NCBI RefSeq assembly: GCF_051297175.1
Contig: NZ_JBINNY010000001.1
Coordinates: 806,001-870,000 of the forward strand
Length of the DNA stretch: 64,000 bases
Direction: 5' to 3'
Source of the DNA: Dryocola sp051297175
GTDB lineage: Bacteria; Pseudomonadota; Gammaproteobacteria; Enterobacterales; Enterobacteriaceae
Part shown: in pieces, positions 1 to 8,161 of the stretch
Layout of the letters: every line of letters begins with the position of its first letter
How positions within the stretch are numbered: the first letter of the stretch is position 1
Made by a program: the position numbers and the translations under genes
Notes under the pieces: generated by a model
The model's input: the letters and a program-made list of their open reading frames with translations, nothing else
The model's database searches: none
What the model was told of the DNA's origin: nothing

Positions 1-191
1 GCGTTAGTAGTATCATAGCCACCGGACTTTTCCGACCAAAGTGTTATTTTTGTTGGCGAATTAGCAAGATCGAATGATGCCTCAATGTCAATGTTTTGAT
101 CGGATGGTATTAAAATATCGGCATGCGCCACACTATTAAATAATATGTAAACACAAAAGACTATTATCAGGTGGGTGTATTTAATTGCCAT
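1..191 (-). CDS. CfaE/CblD-like minor fimbrial subunit, N-terminal part (runs off the left edge)
   Basis: Only the first 63 codons are in the window. The protein opens with a signal peptide (MAIKYTHLIIVFCVYILF..., cleavage likely after VAHA), followed by a segment with the pattern IEASFDLANSPTKITLWSEK. That segment resembles the mature N-terminus of the next gene upstream (YITGTYDLSSAPSKIDIWVNE), so the two are probably paralogous tip or minor subunits of the same class 5 fimbria. The start is the ATG at 189-191, preceded on the minus strand by a GAGG ribosome binding site. It is the last visible gene of the fimbrial operon, 147 bases after the 368-aa adhesin. Family assignment is an inference from this short similarity; the adhesin domain and any receptor-binding residues are outside the window. 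Confidence 0.7.
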   Translation of the reverse strand, partial: MAIKYTHLIIVFCVYILFNSVAHADILIPSDQNIDIEASFDLANSPTKITLWSEKSGGYDTTN

Positions 192-338
192 GATATCCTC
201 TACGTTTACAATGGCGTTGATTCGGTTTTATCTATCCATAGCGATTTTTAGGTTCTGGCAGTATTTTTATTCTTAGGAATCAGCAATACCACAGATATAT
301 TGTCGTTAACCATAAATCCAAATTTTACGGTAAGTAAG

Positions 339-1445
339 TTAATACTGAGGCGTGAATACGATTGTCATGATACCGACATAACGCCCCTGGGTTTTGCTGG
401 CCATAGCAATATCTCCCGTTTCTAACTTAAGCGCCGAGGGTACGCATATCACGGGCTGCGGTATTTCGGGCAAATGTACCTGTCGGATTCTGGCATGCTG
501 AATATCCGTGATGACAATGTTCTGACCACGATTAACATCCATAAACTCCCCAGAGACCGGATTGAACATCTTCACAAAAAAATCAATTCGGTCTTCGTCT
601 GCCGTGCGAGAGCCGCCTTCACGGTATACGGAAAAGACATTTGCCGGCCTGTCTAAACTACCTGCACCTTTAATCTGTACGGTGAACTGGCTGCTTTCCG
701 CGTTGTAACCATCATATAAACACATATTCAGCGTTTTTTTTCCGTGCAGTATACTTTGATATCCGGTGGTGCCCGGTAATGGACGCAGGTTTAAATCAAT
801 AAGCGGTTCCGCCTGGCCAAATTCAGGTAAATAGATCTGCTGCCGGTTCATATCGGTGACATTAAGCGTGATGTACGCATTCCACCTTCCTAATTTTTTA
901 CCCGGCGACCATTGCCATAAATCCATTGCCAGATGCGCTTCCCAAATTCCGCCGATGGGAAGCTTTGCTAACTCCGTCTGGGGAATCCAGGTGTTGTTTA
1001 AGGCTTGAGGCGCGATGTTAATTGCGGCGGCGGTTAAATAATATTGAACACCGTCGCTGTTATGGTAGCCCTCAATATTAATCACCGCCTGTGCGTGGGT
1101 TCTTTTCTCGATGAACAACGTCGGTATTAAAGTATGCCCTTTTCCGCCCCAGTCACCTCCACCTGCCGAGGCTTCCCCACTTTTACATTTCCCGGTCGCG
1201 GGTGATGTGGAAGACAAGCATCGCCAGTTATTTCTACCCCATAGGTACGGGTTGGACGTATCGATCCCGCCGGTTTCATTAACCCAAATATCTATTTTCG
1301 ACGGTGCAGAAGAAAGATCGTAGGTTCCGGTGATATACGTTTCCCGCCCAGTTGGTGTGACCACTTCGGCGAAAGCGCTTTGGCTGGCTATTAACGAGAT
1401 GATTAATAGTTGAAATAAAGTGAAGAGATACAGTTTCATTTTCAT
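339..1445 (-). CDS. CfaE/CblD-like tip adhesin and pilus initiator of a class 5 fimbria
   Basis: A secreted 368-aa protein, about the length of CfaE of enterotoxigenic E. coli CFA/I. It has a signal peptide ending near SAFA (residues 1-26), a Cys pair in an N-terminal CLSS...GKC segment, and the family hallmarks KLPIGGIWEAHL, IYLPEFG, LIDLNLRP, a CLYDGYN motif and a C-terminal ...GRYVGIMTIVFTPQY donor-type strand. In this family the N-terminal domain binds receptors and the C-terminal pilin domain starts polymerisation at the fibre tip, accepting a strand from the next pilin. It lies 18 bases downstream of the usher gene and is surely in the same operon. The exact receptor cannot be read from the sequence. 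Confidence 0.88.
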   Translation of the reverse strand: MKMKLYLFTLFQLLIISLIASQSAFAEVVTPTGRETYITGTYDLSSAPSKIDIWVNETGGIDTSNPYLWGRNNWRCLSSTSPATGKCKSGEASAGGGDWGGKGHTLIPTLFIEKRTHAQAVINIEGYHNSDGVQYYLTAAAINIAPQALNNTWIPQTELAKLPIGGIWEAHLAMDLWQWSPGKKLGRWNAYITLNVTDMNRQQIYLPEFGQAEPLIDLNLRPLPGTTGYQSILHGKKTLNMCLYDGYNAESSQFTVQIKGAGSLDRPANVFSVYREGGSRTADEDRIDFFVKMFNPVSGEFMDVNRGQNIVITDIQHARIRQVHLPEIPQPVICVPSALKLETGDIAMASKTQGRYVGIMTIVFTPQY

Positions 1446-1463
1446 ATCATTTATTCTCTTTCA

Positions 1464-4199
1464 TTACTCTGTCTTCGCTGAAGGTGATGAGCTATTTAGC
1501 GAGGCAGTAATAAGAGCGTGTAAATCATCAGGCAGAGAAACCAGGGATATTTCTGAACAGCTGGTTTTACCCACATAGCGGACGACGTCCTGCGATGAAA
1601 GGATTTTTAACGAGCACTGATAGGCCGTTCCCTGTTTGATGAGATAGAGATTTTTTAGCATACGGTTAACTTCTGCCGTAAAGCCACCGTCTTCAGAAGC
1701 GCTGAACATCGAAGCGTTGAGTATTTTATCCGGCATAATCGGCTGGTTGTTGGTATCAATCAATTGGCCGACGAAAGTATATTTCGACTCCATTTTTACT
1801 TCCTGAACCTTCAGTTTGCCCGGCAGCAGGAATAACTGCTGGCTGCCGGCACCTTCCGTGATGTTTGCCTGGCTGCCTTCGCTGACGTCCTGGCTTTCAT
1901 TGATCGATACGCGCCCCTGTTCAAATCCGCCTACCGGGAAGAGTACATGGCTGCCCTTATTGAGCTGCGCCGAGCCGCCGCCAGCGACGTCGACATCAAT
2001 GAGCGCATTATTATCCGCTTCGCTATCGTCGTCTTCGTCTTCTTCCTCGCCTTTAACGTTGACCGCGACGGCAGCACCTGGCGATCCGTTGCCAGCGGGC
2101 CCCCAGAACGCGCCTGATTTCGAAACGGATAGTGAGGAGCTATAGCTTCCCGTCAGCGAGGTTTCATGGTTATGCTGCTCGTTATCATAGCTGTCGGAAA
2201 GGGTGACGTTGCTGTCGCCATATTTGCCGTTCATGCGGCCGCTCAGCGACGCCGTCGCGTTGTCGGTGTTGTTCCCGCCAACGTTTATCTCTACTTCGCG
2301 CTCGTTGTTGTTACCCCAGTCCCAGTTTTGCGCTGCGTTATAGCTCAGCTGGCCTGAACCCGTCTGCGAGCTTTGATAGTTTGAGCTAACGGTCGTGCTG
2401 CTGCTGCGCTGCTGGCTGTCCTTAGGCGTGCTGCGTGATAGGCTAAATCCGACATAAACGCCCTTGTCGTTATCGCTGCTACTGCTGCTTTGGCGGCTGT
2501 AACCGCCGAAGCGCGTGGTGAACAATACCTGCTTGAAGCTGAAGGTTTTGTTAAGGCTGAGCTGCCAGGTGCTGGACGTGGTCTGCGATTGGGTGTTGTT
2601 GACGAGGTTGTCTTCAAACGGCCGGTTGGGGTCGTAGACAGAACTGTCAGAGTAAAGGCTGTTATTGGTATTCCACGTGTAGCCAAGCGAAGTCGTCCAG
2701 CCTTTCACCGGCACCGCAATCGTGGCGTTCAGCGAGGTGTAGCAGCCGATGTCCGCGTAATCCTGCTTTTCACTGTTGGACTGCGTGCAGCTCGTGCCAT
2801 GGGCGGCATTGCGATAAAGGCTGAAGGAAAAGCCGTCGTTGTAGCTGATCTGTTCAACGTCGCCTTTTGAATTCTCCGTGCCTTTAAAATAGTTGGCCTG
2901 AATGTCCAAAACCCCGTCGATAATGCTGCCGTCAAAGCCGTGCGTCCACTGTAGGCCGCTTTCCGCGTAGCTGTTGCCGTCCGTTTTTGCGACGCCAAGA
3001 GTGGTAGTGAAGGCGCCGGGGAGCGGCATTTTGAAACCGGCCTGGGCCACGGGTTTTCGCTGGATCGTGGAGTCGTCGTCATTAGAGAAAACATTGCTGT
3101 CCTGCGCGGTTTCGCCGAACTGCATAAACCACTGCAGGTGGCCGTCGCTAATGCCGCCCGTTTTGGTGAAGGGCTGGGTTTCAGTGCGTACCAGATTGTT
3201 ATTTTCGTAAATTTTCAGCGTCACGGCGTAGCTCCCGCCGGGAAAATTGCTGGTGTCCAGCGTGTTAGAGCCGTTGTCCAGATAGTAAGAGCCAAGCAGC
3301 AGGCCGCCGCGATAGGCGTCTATGCGAGATTTTGCTGAAAGCAGAACCACGATGGGCGTGCCTTTGCTGGCTTCCACCTGGTTGAGATAGCTCAGGCTGC
3401 TGCCAAGGCGCATCCCGTCGATAGATTTAAGCGGCAGCAGTGAAAAGCTGATGTTACCGCCCAGGCTGCTGGAAAGATCTCGCGAATCCATCCGGCCCGC
3501 CTGCAGGTAATGCCGCACGCCAAGCGACTGGCGGTAGTAAAAATCATCTACGGCCAGGGTTTGCTGGCTGCTGCTGTCTCCCTGAAATGAGTTCAGCAGC
3601 CAGTCGATGCCCAGATAGCTATCTTCAAGTACCCCTAAAGCCCCCGCGCCCTGTAAAGAAAGCGTTTTGTAATCATTCTGGGCCGAGACGTTCAGGGTTT
3701 GCTGATGGATAAGCGCGTTTTCCGCCTGGCGCGTTGGCGTGTAATAAATGGCATGTTTATCCCCTTCAGGCAGAAGTTCTTTATTGGCAAAGAGATCGAC
3801 TCGGTTGTTATTTTCGTCATAGATAATCGCCACGCTGTCCGTTTCCAGATAGCCACAGCCCTGCGCGTCAGCATTGCTGCTACAGGCCAGGTTACCGTGG
3901 CGGGCAAGCGGGCCCGACAGCGCGGTCAGGATTTCTTGATAGTCGGCGTTCCCAGGCTGCGTTTTAAGGTTGAGCGCTTTTAACAGTCCGTTGGGATCCT
4001 TAAAGGTAACGTTGTCAAGCGAGACCGTCGCCTCAAACAGGCCCACTGACTGGCCTAAGACGTTAACTTCAAGCCAGACCTGCTGCCCTTTAACCAGTTC
4101 TTCAAAGCCGGGTGGGACGTTTTGTGTTGCAAGAGCAGAAGCGCTAAACAAAGCAAAATGAACCACAAGGAAACAAAGCGATATTTTCCTGGTTTTCAT
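1464..4199 (-). CDS. Outer-membrane usher of a class 5 (CFA/I, Tcf-type) fimbria
   Basis: A 911-aa protein, in the size range of CfaC/TcfC-type ushers (about 870-910 aa). The signal peptide ends near SALA at about residue 24. Next come an N-terminal chaperone-binding region, a long beta-barrel region rich in Ser, Asn, Gln and Tyr, and C-terminal E-set-like domains with a Cys pair (YQCSL...SCSE). The usher forms the outer-membrane pore through which chaperone-pilin complexes are polymerised. A notable feature is a very acidic stretch (EEEDEDDDSEAD) near residues 710-725, within what should be the late barrel or C-terminal region. The gene lies between the pilin and the tip adhesin, and a hairpin precedes it that may lower its expression relative to pilin. 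Confidence 0.88.
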   Translation of the reverse strand: MKTRKISLCFLVVHFALFSASALATQNVPPGFEELVKGQQVWLEVNVLGQSVGLFEATVSLDNVTFKDPNGLLKALNLKTQPGNADYQEILTALSGPLARHGNLACSSNADAQGCGYLETDSVAIIYDENNNRVDLFANKELLPEGDKHAIYYTPTRQAENALIHQQTLNVSAQNDYKTLSLQGAGALGVLEDSYLGIDWLLNSFQGDSSSQQTLAVDDFYYRQSLGVRHYLQAGRMDSRDLSSSLGGNISFSLLPLKSIDGMRLGSSLSYLNQVEASKGTPIVVLLSAKSRIDAYRGGLLLGSYYLDNGSNTLDTSNFPGGSYAVTLKIYENNNLVRTETQPFTKTGGISDGHLQWFMQFGETAQDSNVFSNDDDSTIQRKPVAQAGFKMPLPGAFTTTLGVAKTDGNSYAESGLQWTHGFDGSIIDGVLDIQANYFKGTENSKGDVEQISYNDGFSFSLYRNAAHGTSCTQSNSEKQDYADIGCYTSLNATIAVPVKGWTTSLGYTWNTNNSLYSDSSVYDPNRPFEDNLVNNTQSQTTSSTWQLSLNKTFSFKQVLFTTRFGGYSRQSSSSSDNDKGVYVGFSLSRSTPKDSQQRSSSTTVSSNYQSSQTGSGQLSYNAAQNWDWGNNNEREVEINVGGNNTDNATASLSGRMNGKYGDSNVTLSDSYDNEQHNHETSLTGSYSSSLSVSKSGAFWGPAGNGSPGAAVAVNVKGEEEDEDDDSEADNNALIDVDVAGGGSAQLNKGSHVLFPVGGFEQGRVSINESQDVSEGSQANITEGAGSQQLFLLPGKLKVQEVKMESKYTFVGQLIDTNNQPIMPDKILNASMFSASEDGGFTAEVNRMLKNLYLIKQGTAYQCSLKILSSQDVVRYVGKTSCSEISLVSLPDDLHALITASLNSSSPSAKTE

Positions 4200-4237
4200 G
4201 ATTCATTTTCCTTTTTTTAGACAAATAAAGGGTAAAG

Positions 4238-4258
4238 TCGGCCTGGCGAGCAGGCCGA
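4238..4258 (-). terminator. Hairpin between pilin and usher genes (partial terminator or 3' stabiliser)
   Basis: Perfect 8-bp arms TCGGCCTG and CAGGCCGA flank a 5-base loop in the pilin-usher spacer. There is no clean T-run after it on the minus strand (CTTTACCCTTT follows), so it is more likely an attenuator or RNA-stability element that keeps pilin mRNA more abundant than usher mRNA than a full stop. The structure is seen; the role is inferred. Confidence 0.5.
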
Positions 4259-4304
4259 TGAGTGAGGGTATAGAGAGTAAATACGTACTAACTAACGTCT
4301 GAAC

Positions 4305-4814
4305 TTAAGGAGCAGGTGTAGCTGCCGCTTGAGTCAGAATTAGACTGACGATGCCACTGTAACGGCCGGTAGGAACAACCTTTTGAGTGGACTGGCTAAT
4401 CATTAATGGCTGAATAATGGAGCCATTAGTTGTGTCGCCAGTAGGGAAAAGAGTTGTGGCAGTCAGAACTTGCGGAGCGGCAGTTAATGTGGTGCTGCCG
4501 TACTTAACAGTCAGTGGAATCGCCGGGCTTGAGCCCAGGGTATCCAGCAGCTGAGGAGCACCCGCAAGACTGATGTTTACGTCTTTATCCGGATCGTTAG
4601 AAAAGATTTTCGTCTGTTGCATCAATGGTTGCAGACCGGTACCCGGCATATATGACATTACCATCGTAGATGGTAATGCCGCGCCAGTTTCGGTGGTCAT
4701 ATCCAGGGTTGCATCAACGTTTGCAGTGACAGTAATATCTTTCTGTACTGCGAAAGCATTAATAGCAAGACCCATGATGACCGTAGCGAGCAATGGTTTA
4801 ACAAACTTGTTCAT
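4305..4814 (-). CDS. CS1/CFA/I-type major fimbrial subunit
   Basis: A 169-aa pilin. The start used is the ATG at 4812-4814, with AAGGA nine bases ahead, rather than the longer frame beginning at 4847. The signal peptide ends at AFA, and the mature protein begins VQKDITVTANVDATLDM, which parallels the CfaB mature start VEKNITVTASVDPVIDL. Other family marks are GAALPSTMVMSY, a DVNISLAGAPQLLDTL segment and the C-terminal GRYSGIVSLILTQ. It contains no cysteine, as expected for class 5 pilins, which assemble by donor-strand complementation. It lies between chaperone and usher, the usual order in this family. It should form the fibre shaft. Confidence 0.9.
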   Translation of the reverse strand: MNKFVKPLLATVIMGLAINAFAVQKDITVTANVDATLDMTTETGAALPSTMVMSYMPGTGLQPLMQQTKIFSNDPDKDVNISLAGAPQLLDTLGSSPAIPLTVKYGSTTLTAAPQVLTATTLFPTGDTTNGSIIQPLMISQSTQKVVPTGRYSGIVSLILTQAAATPAP

Positions 4815-4862
4815 GATAAATATCCTTTTGGTGAATTTGCATATCATTATGCGATTTACTTT

Positions 4863-4877
4863 TAGAGCTACGCTCTA
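4863..4877 (-). other. Small hairpin in the chaperone-pilin spacer
   Basis: Arms TAGAGC and GCTCTA around a three-base loop lie about 49 bases before the pilin start. They could mark an mRNA processing or stability site that favours pilin synthesis. Only the inverted repeat itself is observed. Confidence 0.35.
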
Positions 4878-4897
4878 TATTTCCATTTTCTGCAAAC

Positions 4898-5644
4898 CTA
4901 TGGTCTGCTAGAAATAAATTCCTTTTCAGCAGAGGTCTTATCTACCCAGTTAATATATTTAACGCGGACGGTCTGATAATTCATTCCGCTAAAATATTCA
5001 GCAGGCAAAATCATCTTTTGTCCAGGGTAGACGCTTTTCTTGACCCCTTTGCTCCATTTGCATCCTGCATCCGTTCCGCTTTTAGGGCATAAACCGATGC
5101 TGGAAATTTTTAAATGTATATTCCCGGTATTATTCACTTCTCTTGCCGAGGCGTTGAGGGTGAAGTCAACGTGTGGCCGGGCAGGCGCAACGTTCACCAG
5201 AACGCCCCAAATCATGTTAACCCCAACCTGTACTTCATTATTTGCCGGGGCTGCCGAGTCGTCGAGACTTGAAACATTTTCGAAATAGACCCGGTAAACT
5301 TCTTCATTTACTGGTGGTACAAGGTTAACCAAGCGAATAATTCGCGTTGCCCCCGGAGATAAGGCAAATTTTTCCGGTGTGACGACAAGCATATTTCCTG
5401 ATGCCTGGCTAACTGACGATTCGTTTTCTTGTTTCGAACCGGGGTTATTTATCTTTTTGATGGTCGTTCTTACAAACTCGGTTTTATCGGAGTTAGTGAA
5501 AACTTTAATTTGTGAACTATTGCCTTCGTTCATGCCAACAGCGATAGGGTAAACGGTGATACCCGCGCTGGCCGATGAAGAAAATAAAAATGCTGCTGCC
5601 GTGACCGTTAATAATAACGAAAGGCTACTTTTAAAATTTTTCAT
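4898..5644 (-). CDS. Periplasmic chaperone of a class 5 (CFA/I-type) fimbria
   Basis: A 248-aa exported protein with a signal peptide ending near SASA (residue 27) and an immunoglobulin-like two-domain layout. Domain 1 contains ITVYPIAVGMNEG, a TPEKFALSPGATRIIRLVNL segment (the conserved F1-G1 region that donates the strand to pilins) and EEVYRVYF. The second domain has a Cys pair (GLCPKSGTDAGCKW). It is the first gene of the fimbrial operon and should hold pilin and adhesin subunits in the periplasm and deliver them to the usher. The family (CfaA/TcfA-like, alternate chaperone-usher) fits the pilin and adhesin next to it. Confidence 0.88.
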   Translation of the reverse strand: MKNFKSSLSLLLTVTAAAFLFSSSASAGITVYPIAVGMNEGNSSQIKVFTNSDKTEFVRTTIKKINNPGSKQENESSVSQASGNMLVVTPEKFALSPGATRIIRLVNLVPPVNEEVYRVYFENVSSLDDSAAPANNEVQVGVNMIWGVLVNVAPARPHVDFTLNASAREVNNTGNIHLKISSIGLCPKSGTDAGCKWSKGVKKSVYPGQKMILPAEYFSGMNYQTVRVKYINWVDKTSAEKEFISSRP

Positions 5645-6017
5645 TTGTTGTCATTAACCTTTAATGAATACATTTGAGCTATATTCAAAAACATGATGAG
5701 TCAATGTGATGTGTCGTGTTTGTGGGATAATATTATCACCGTGAATGTATTGAGCAATAAGGCAAAGACATCCATAAAAAGAAAATCAACATGTTAACAT
5801 TTATTGTAACAATGAGATTTTTGAGGAAAGTCTGAGGGTGGGTAACTGCATGTTTTTTATGGATAGCTAATATTTAATGAAACACCGGTGTTAACTAAAA
5901 GTGTGTCTTAAGCAGTGCTTAATATGGAATAAAGAGTTGCGGCTGGTATGCATCTCAAAAGTATGAACACAAATTTGTATAGGTCGCACATTCATACACG
6001 ACGGTGGGAGGCAGGCG
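5645..6017. other. A+T-rich spacer carrying the fimbrial operon promoter region
   Basis: About 370 bases between the chaperone start and the metK terminator, with no convincing gene. The stretch is clearly richer in A+T than its surroundings, as is common in front of fimbrial operons repressed by H-NS. I found no inverted repeat pair, recombinase gene or run of simple repeats that would indicate phase variation by inversion or slippage. No specific promoter can be fixed by eye. Confidence 0.5.
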
Positions 6018-6044
6018 ATAAAAAACCCGGCCAGAGCCGGGTTT
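6018..6044 (-). terminator. Rho-independent terminator of metK
   Basis: Arms AAACCCGGC and GCCGGGTTT (6023-6031 and 6036-6044) around a four-base loop. On the minus strand the stem is followed by TTTTTT, 30 bases after the metK stop codon. Confidence 0.88.
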
Positions 6045-6074
6045 GTGAGGAAAAACGATGCGCGGTGAGGAATG

Positions 6075-7226
6075 TTACAGGCCAGCCGCTTCACGCAGCA
6101 GGGCGGCTTTGTCGGTTTTTTCCCAAGGGAAATGCTCGCGACCAAAGTGACCGTATGCAGCGGTTTCTTTATAGATTGGGTGAAGCAGGTCCAGCATCTG
6201 AATCAGGCCGTATGGGCGCAGATCGAAGAACTCACGCACCAGCAGGGTAAGCTGCTCGGTAGAGATTTTCTCGGTGCCGAAGGTTTCAACCATGATGGAG
6301 GTTGGCTCAGCCACGCCGATAGCGTAGGAAACCTGAATCTCACAGCGGTCAGCAAGGCCCGCGGCCACGATGTTTTTCGCAACGTAACGCGCAGCGTATG
6401 CCGCAGAGCGGTCAACCTTGGACGGATCTTTACCGGAGAACGCGCCGCCGCCGTGACGAGCCATGCCGCCGTAGGTATCAACGATAATTTTACGGCCGGT
6501 CAGACCGCAGTCGCCCATTGGGCCACCGATAACGAAACGTCCGGTTGGGTTGATGTGGTATTTGGTGGAAGCGTTCAGCCATTCTGCTGGCAGAACCGGC
6601 TTGATGATCTCTTCCATCACCGCTTCCTGCAGCGTTTTCAACGCCACGTCTTCAGAGTGCTGGGTAGAAAGCACAACCGCATCGATGCCGACGATTTTGC
6701 CGTCGTCATACTGGAAGGTGATCTGGCTTTTCGCGTCCGGACGCAGCCACGGCAGGGTGCCGTTTTTACGCACTTCGGCCTGGCGCTGAACCAGACGATG
6801 AGCGTAGGTGATTGGCGCTGGCATCAGCACGTCGGTTTCGTTGGTCGCATAGCCAAACATCAGGCCCTGGTCGCCCGCGCCCTGTTCCAGCGGATCGGTG
6901 CGGTCAACGCCCTGGTTGATGTCCGGGGACTGTTTGCCAATGGCGCTAAGCACGGCGCAAGAGTTGGCATCAAAGCCCATATCAGAATGCACGTAGCCGA
7001 TTTCACGCACCGTGTTACGGGTAATCTCTTCGATATCAACCCATGCGCTGGTGGTGATTTCGCCGCCGACCAGCACCATGCCGGTCTTGACGTAGGTCTC
7101 ACAGGCTACGCGCGCTTTTGGATCCTGCTCGAGGATCGCATCCAGCACCGCGTCGGAGATTTGGTCAGCGATTTTGTCGGGATGCCCTTCTGATACAGAC
7201 TCGGACGTAAATAGGTGTTTAGCCAT
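6075..7226 (-). CDS. metK: S-adenosylmethionine synthetase
   Basis: A 383-aa cytosolic enzyme that makes S-adenosylmethionine from methionine and ATP; it works as a tetramer and needs Mg and K ions. The N-terminal motif GHPDKIADQISDAVLD, the central GAGDQGLMFGYA and the glycine-rich GGGAFSGKDPSKVDRSAAY loop near residue 260 are the standard MetK signatures. The length is within one residue of the E. coli protein. It is a single-gene unit with its own terminator; its upstream region has weak tandem MetJ-like boxes. In E. coli galP lies next to it, whereas here the fimbrial operon follows. Confidence 0.98.
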   Translation of the reverse strand: MAKHLFTSESVSEGHPDKIADQISDAVLDAILEQDPKARVACETYVKTGMVLVGGEITTSAWVDIEEITRNTVREIGYVHSDMGFDANSCAVLSAIGKQSPDINQGVDRTDPLEQGAGDQGLMFGYATNETDVLMPAPITYAHRLVQRQAEVRKNGTLPWLRPDAKSQITFQYDDGKIVGIDAVVLSTQHSEDVALKTLQEAVMEEIIKPVLPAEWLNASTKYHINPTGRFVIGGPMGDCGLTGRKIIVDTYGGMARHGGGAFSGKDPSKVDRSAAYAARYVAKNIVAAGLADRCEIQVSYAIGVAEPTSIMVETFGTEKISTEQLTLLVREFFDLRPYGLIQMLDLLHPIYKETAAYGHFGREHFPWEKTDKAALLREAAGL

Positions 7227-7357
7227 GTTTTCTTCACCCTAAAGTAATTCATGTAGTGCAGACTGCTGCTGATTGGCGCCCGCATCAGTGCAATGTGCTG
7301 ATGTTCTGGGAATTCGCCGCAGGTTGAACGACAGGCAGTCTAACAGTTAATCAGTAT

Positions 7358-7381
7358 AGATGGATTAACATCTGGACGGCT
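7358..7381 (-). promoter_or_regulatory. Possible MetJ operator (three tandem 8-bp met boxes)
   Basis: Three adjacent octamers AGATGGAT, TAACATCT and GGACGGCT match the met box AGACGTCT at 5, 5 and 6 of 8 positions. metK is a known MetJ target and natural metK boxes are imperfect, but the match is modest and was found by eye. Confidence 0.4.
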
Positions 7382-8014
7382 ATTTTAGGTTAACCCTTAA
7401 ACAGATTGCCAGTGATTTTTCGCATTCAGCACATTTATGGCTAAAGCATAGTGGCAATTTTTCCTGACGCGGTAAGCAAAGTGCGTATTTATCTTTTGCT
7501 TTTTAAGCCCGTAATGGTATAAAGCGGCGCGCGCGGCTCATTCAACAAGCACACAGATTTTTGTGTTGCCCACTTCCAGCCGGGTTGAGCACTTATCTTA
7601 GCTTTGGCTTGTCGCATACCCAAAACGTATGTGTGGAGGTGATAGGATTGAAAAACCGCTGTAATTCGCAGAATCTGGCCGCCGTTCAGTCCGCGCCGCT
7701 GCTCCTCGCAAGCTGTATCTCTTTGCAACATTCCTGCCGATGTTATATCCGTCGTCTTTCAAGCTGTATCTGCGTTGGCCACATGACCTCACCCCAATCA
7801 CTTAGTTTGTCTAAGCTCATGGGGGTTCAGTCACTTGCCGCCCTGTTACCGCTCGAATGGCATAGGATAACTACCCATCTCGGCGCTTCTCAGGACTCCC
7901 GGGCCGGTTAGTCACGCCTGTCGTTCTGAACAAGGGCTCTCTTATCTTGATAAGAGTTTTCTCGTGGTTTCGCCGACCCGTCATACGGAGTTCGGTAACG
8001 TGTTTTACAATGAT
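7382..8014. other. Long spacer between metK and yqgB-speA without a convincing gene
   Basis: This stretch contains the divergent promoter regions and one long intergenic repeat (7745-7869). Open frames across it read through the repeat and lack family resemblance, so I do not call them. E. coli annotations list small genes yqgC and yqgD in this interval; I could not recognise either here. The part nearest speA forms a long leader, as is known for the E. coli yqgB-speA transcript. Confidence 0.45.
7745..7869. repeat. Long-form copy of an enterobacterial intergenic palindromic repeat
   Basis: The segment begins ATATCCGTCGTCTTTCAAG and ends GCTCGAATGGCATAGGATA. It contains a nested inner hairpin, CCCCAA...CTTAG TTTGT CTAAG...TGGGGG, followed by CACTTGCCGCC. 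It has the same layout as the copy at 23140-23265. This copy is more diverged and lies in the leader ahead of yqgB-speA. Confidence 0.7.
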
Positions 8015-8161
8015 ATGAAAATGAAACCGGTCGCACAGCCAGTCTGTCAGCGTCTTATGCTGCCGCTACGCGCTGTTAATGGGTTGTTATTGCGGGATAC
8101 CCCTGCGATAGTAGTCAACTGTTTTGCACATTTGTCTAAATTTGAGGTTCGCCATGTCTGA
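8015..8161 (+). CDS. yqgB: Small acid-related protein YqgB, upstream of speA
   Basis: A 48-codon frame starting at ATG 8015 (an alternative in-frame ATG is at 8021). The peptide contains KPVAQP...CQRLMLP, a LLLRD segment and IVVNCFAHL, which parallel the E. coli YqgB pattern KPVAQ...RQ...IVVNCF. Its stop codon overlaps the speA start (ATGTCTGA, 8154-8161), so translation of the two genes is likely coupled. In E. coli yqgB is acid-induced and shares a transcript with speA. The function of the peptide is unknown, and the family match rests on a short sequence recognised by eye. Confidence 0.7.
   Translation: MKMKPVAQPVCQRLMLPLRAVNGLLLRDTPAIVVNCFAHLSKFEVRHV

Noticed and set aside
6072..7193. 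373-codon open frame on the plus strand opposite metK
   Set aside because: It is the antisense of metK, has no family resemblance and results from the codon bias of a highly expressed G+C-rich gene.
7489..7911. Overlapping frames of 80 and 116 codons between metK and speA
   Set aside because: They read through the intergenic repeat, encode low-complexity Cys/Ser/Leu-rich text and lack family marks.
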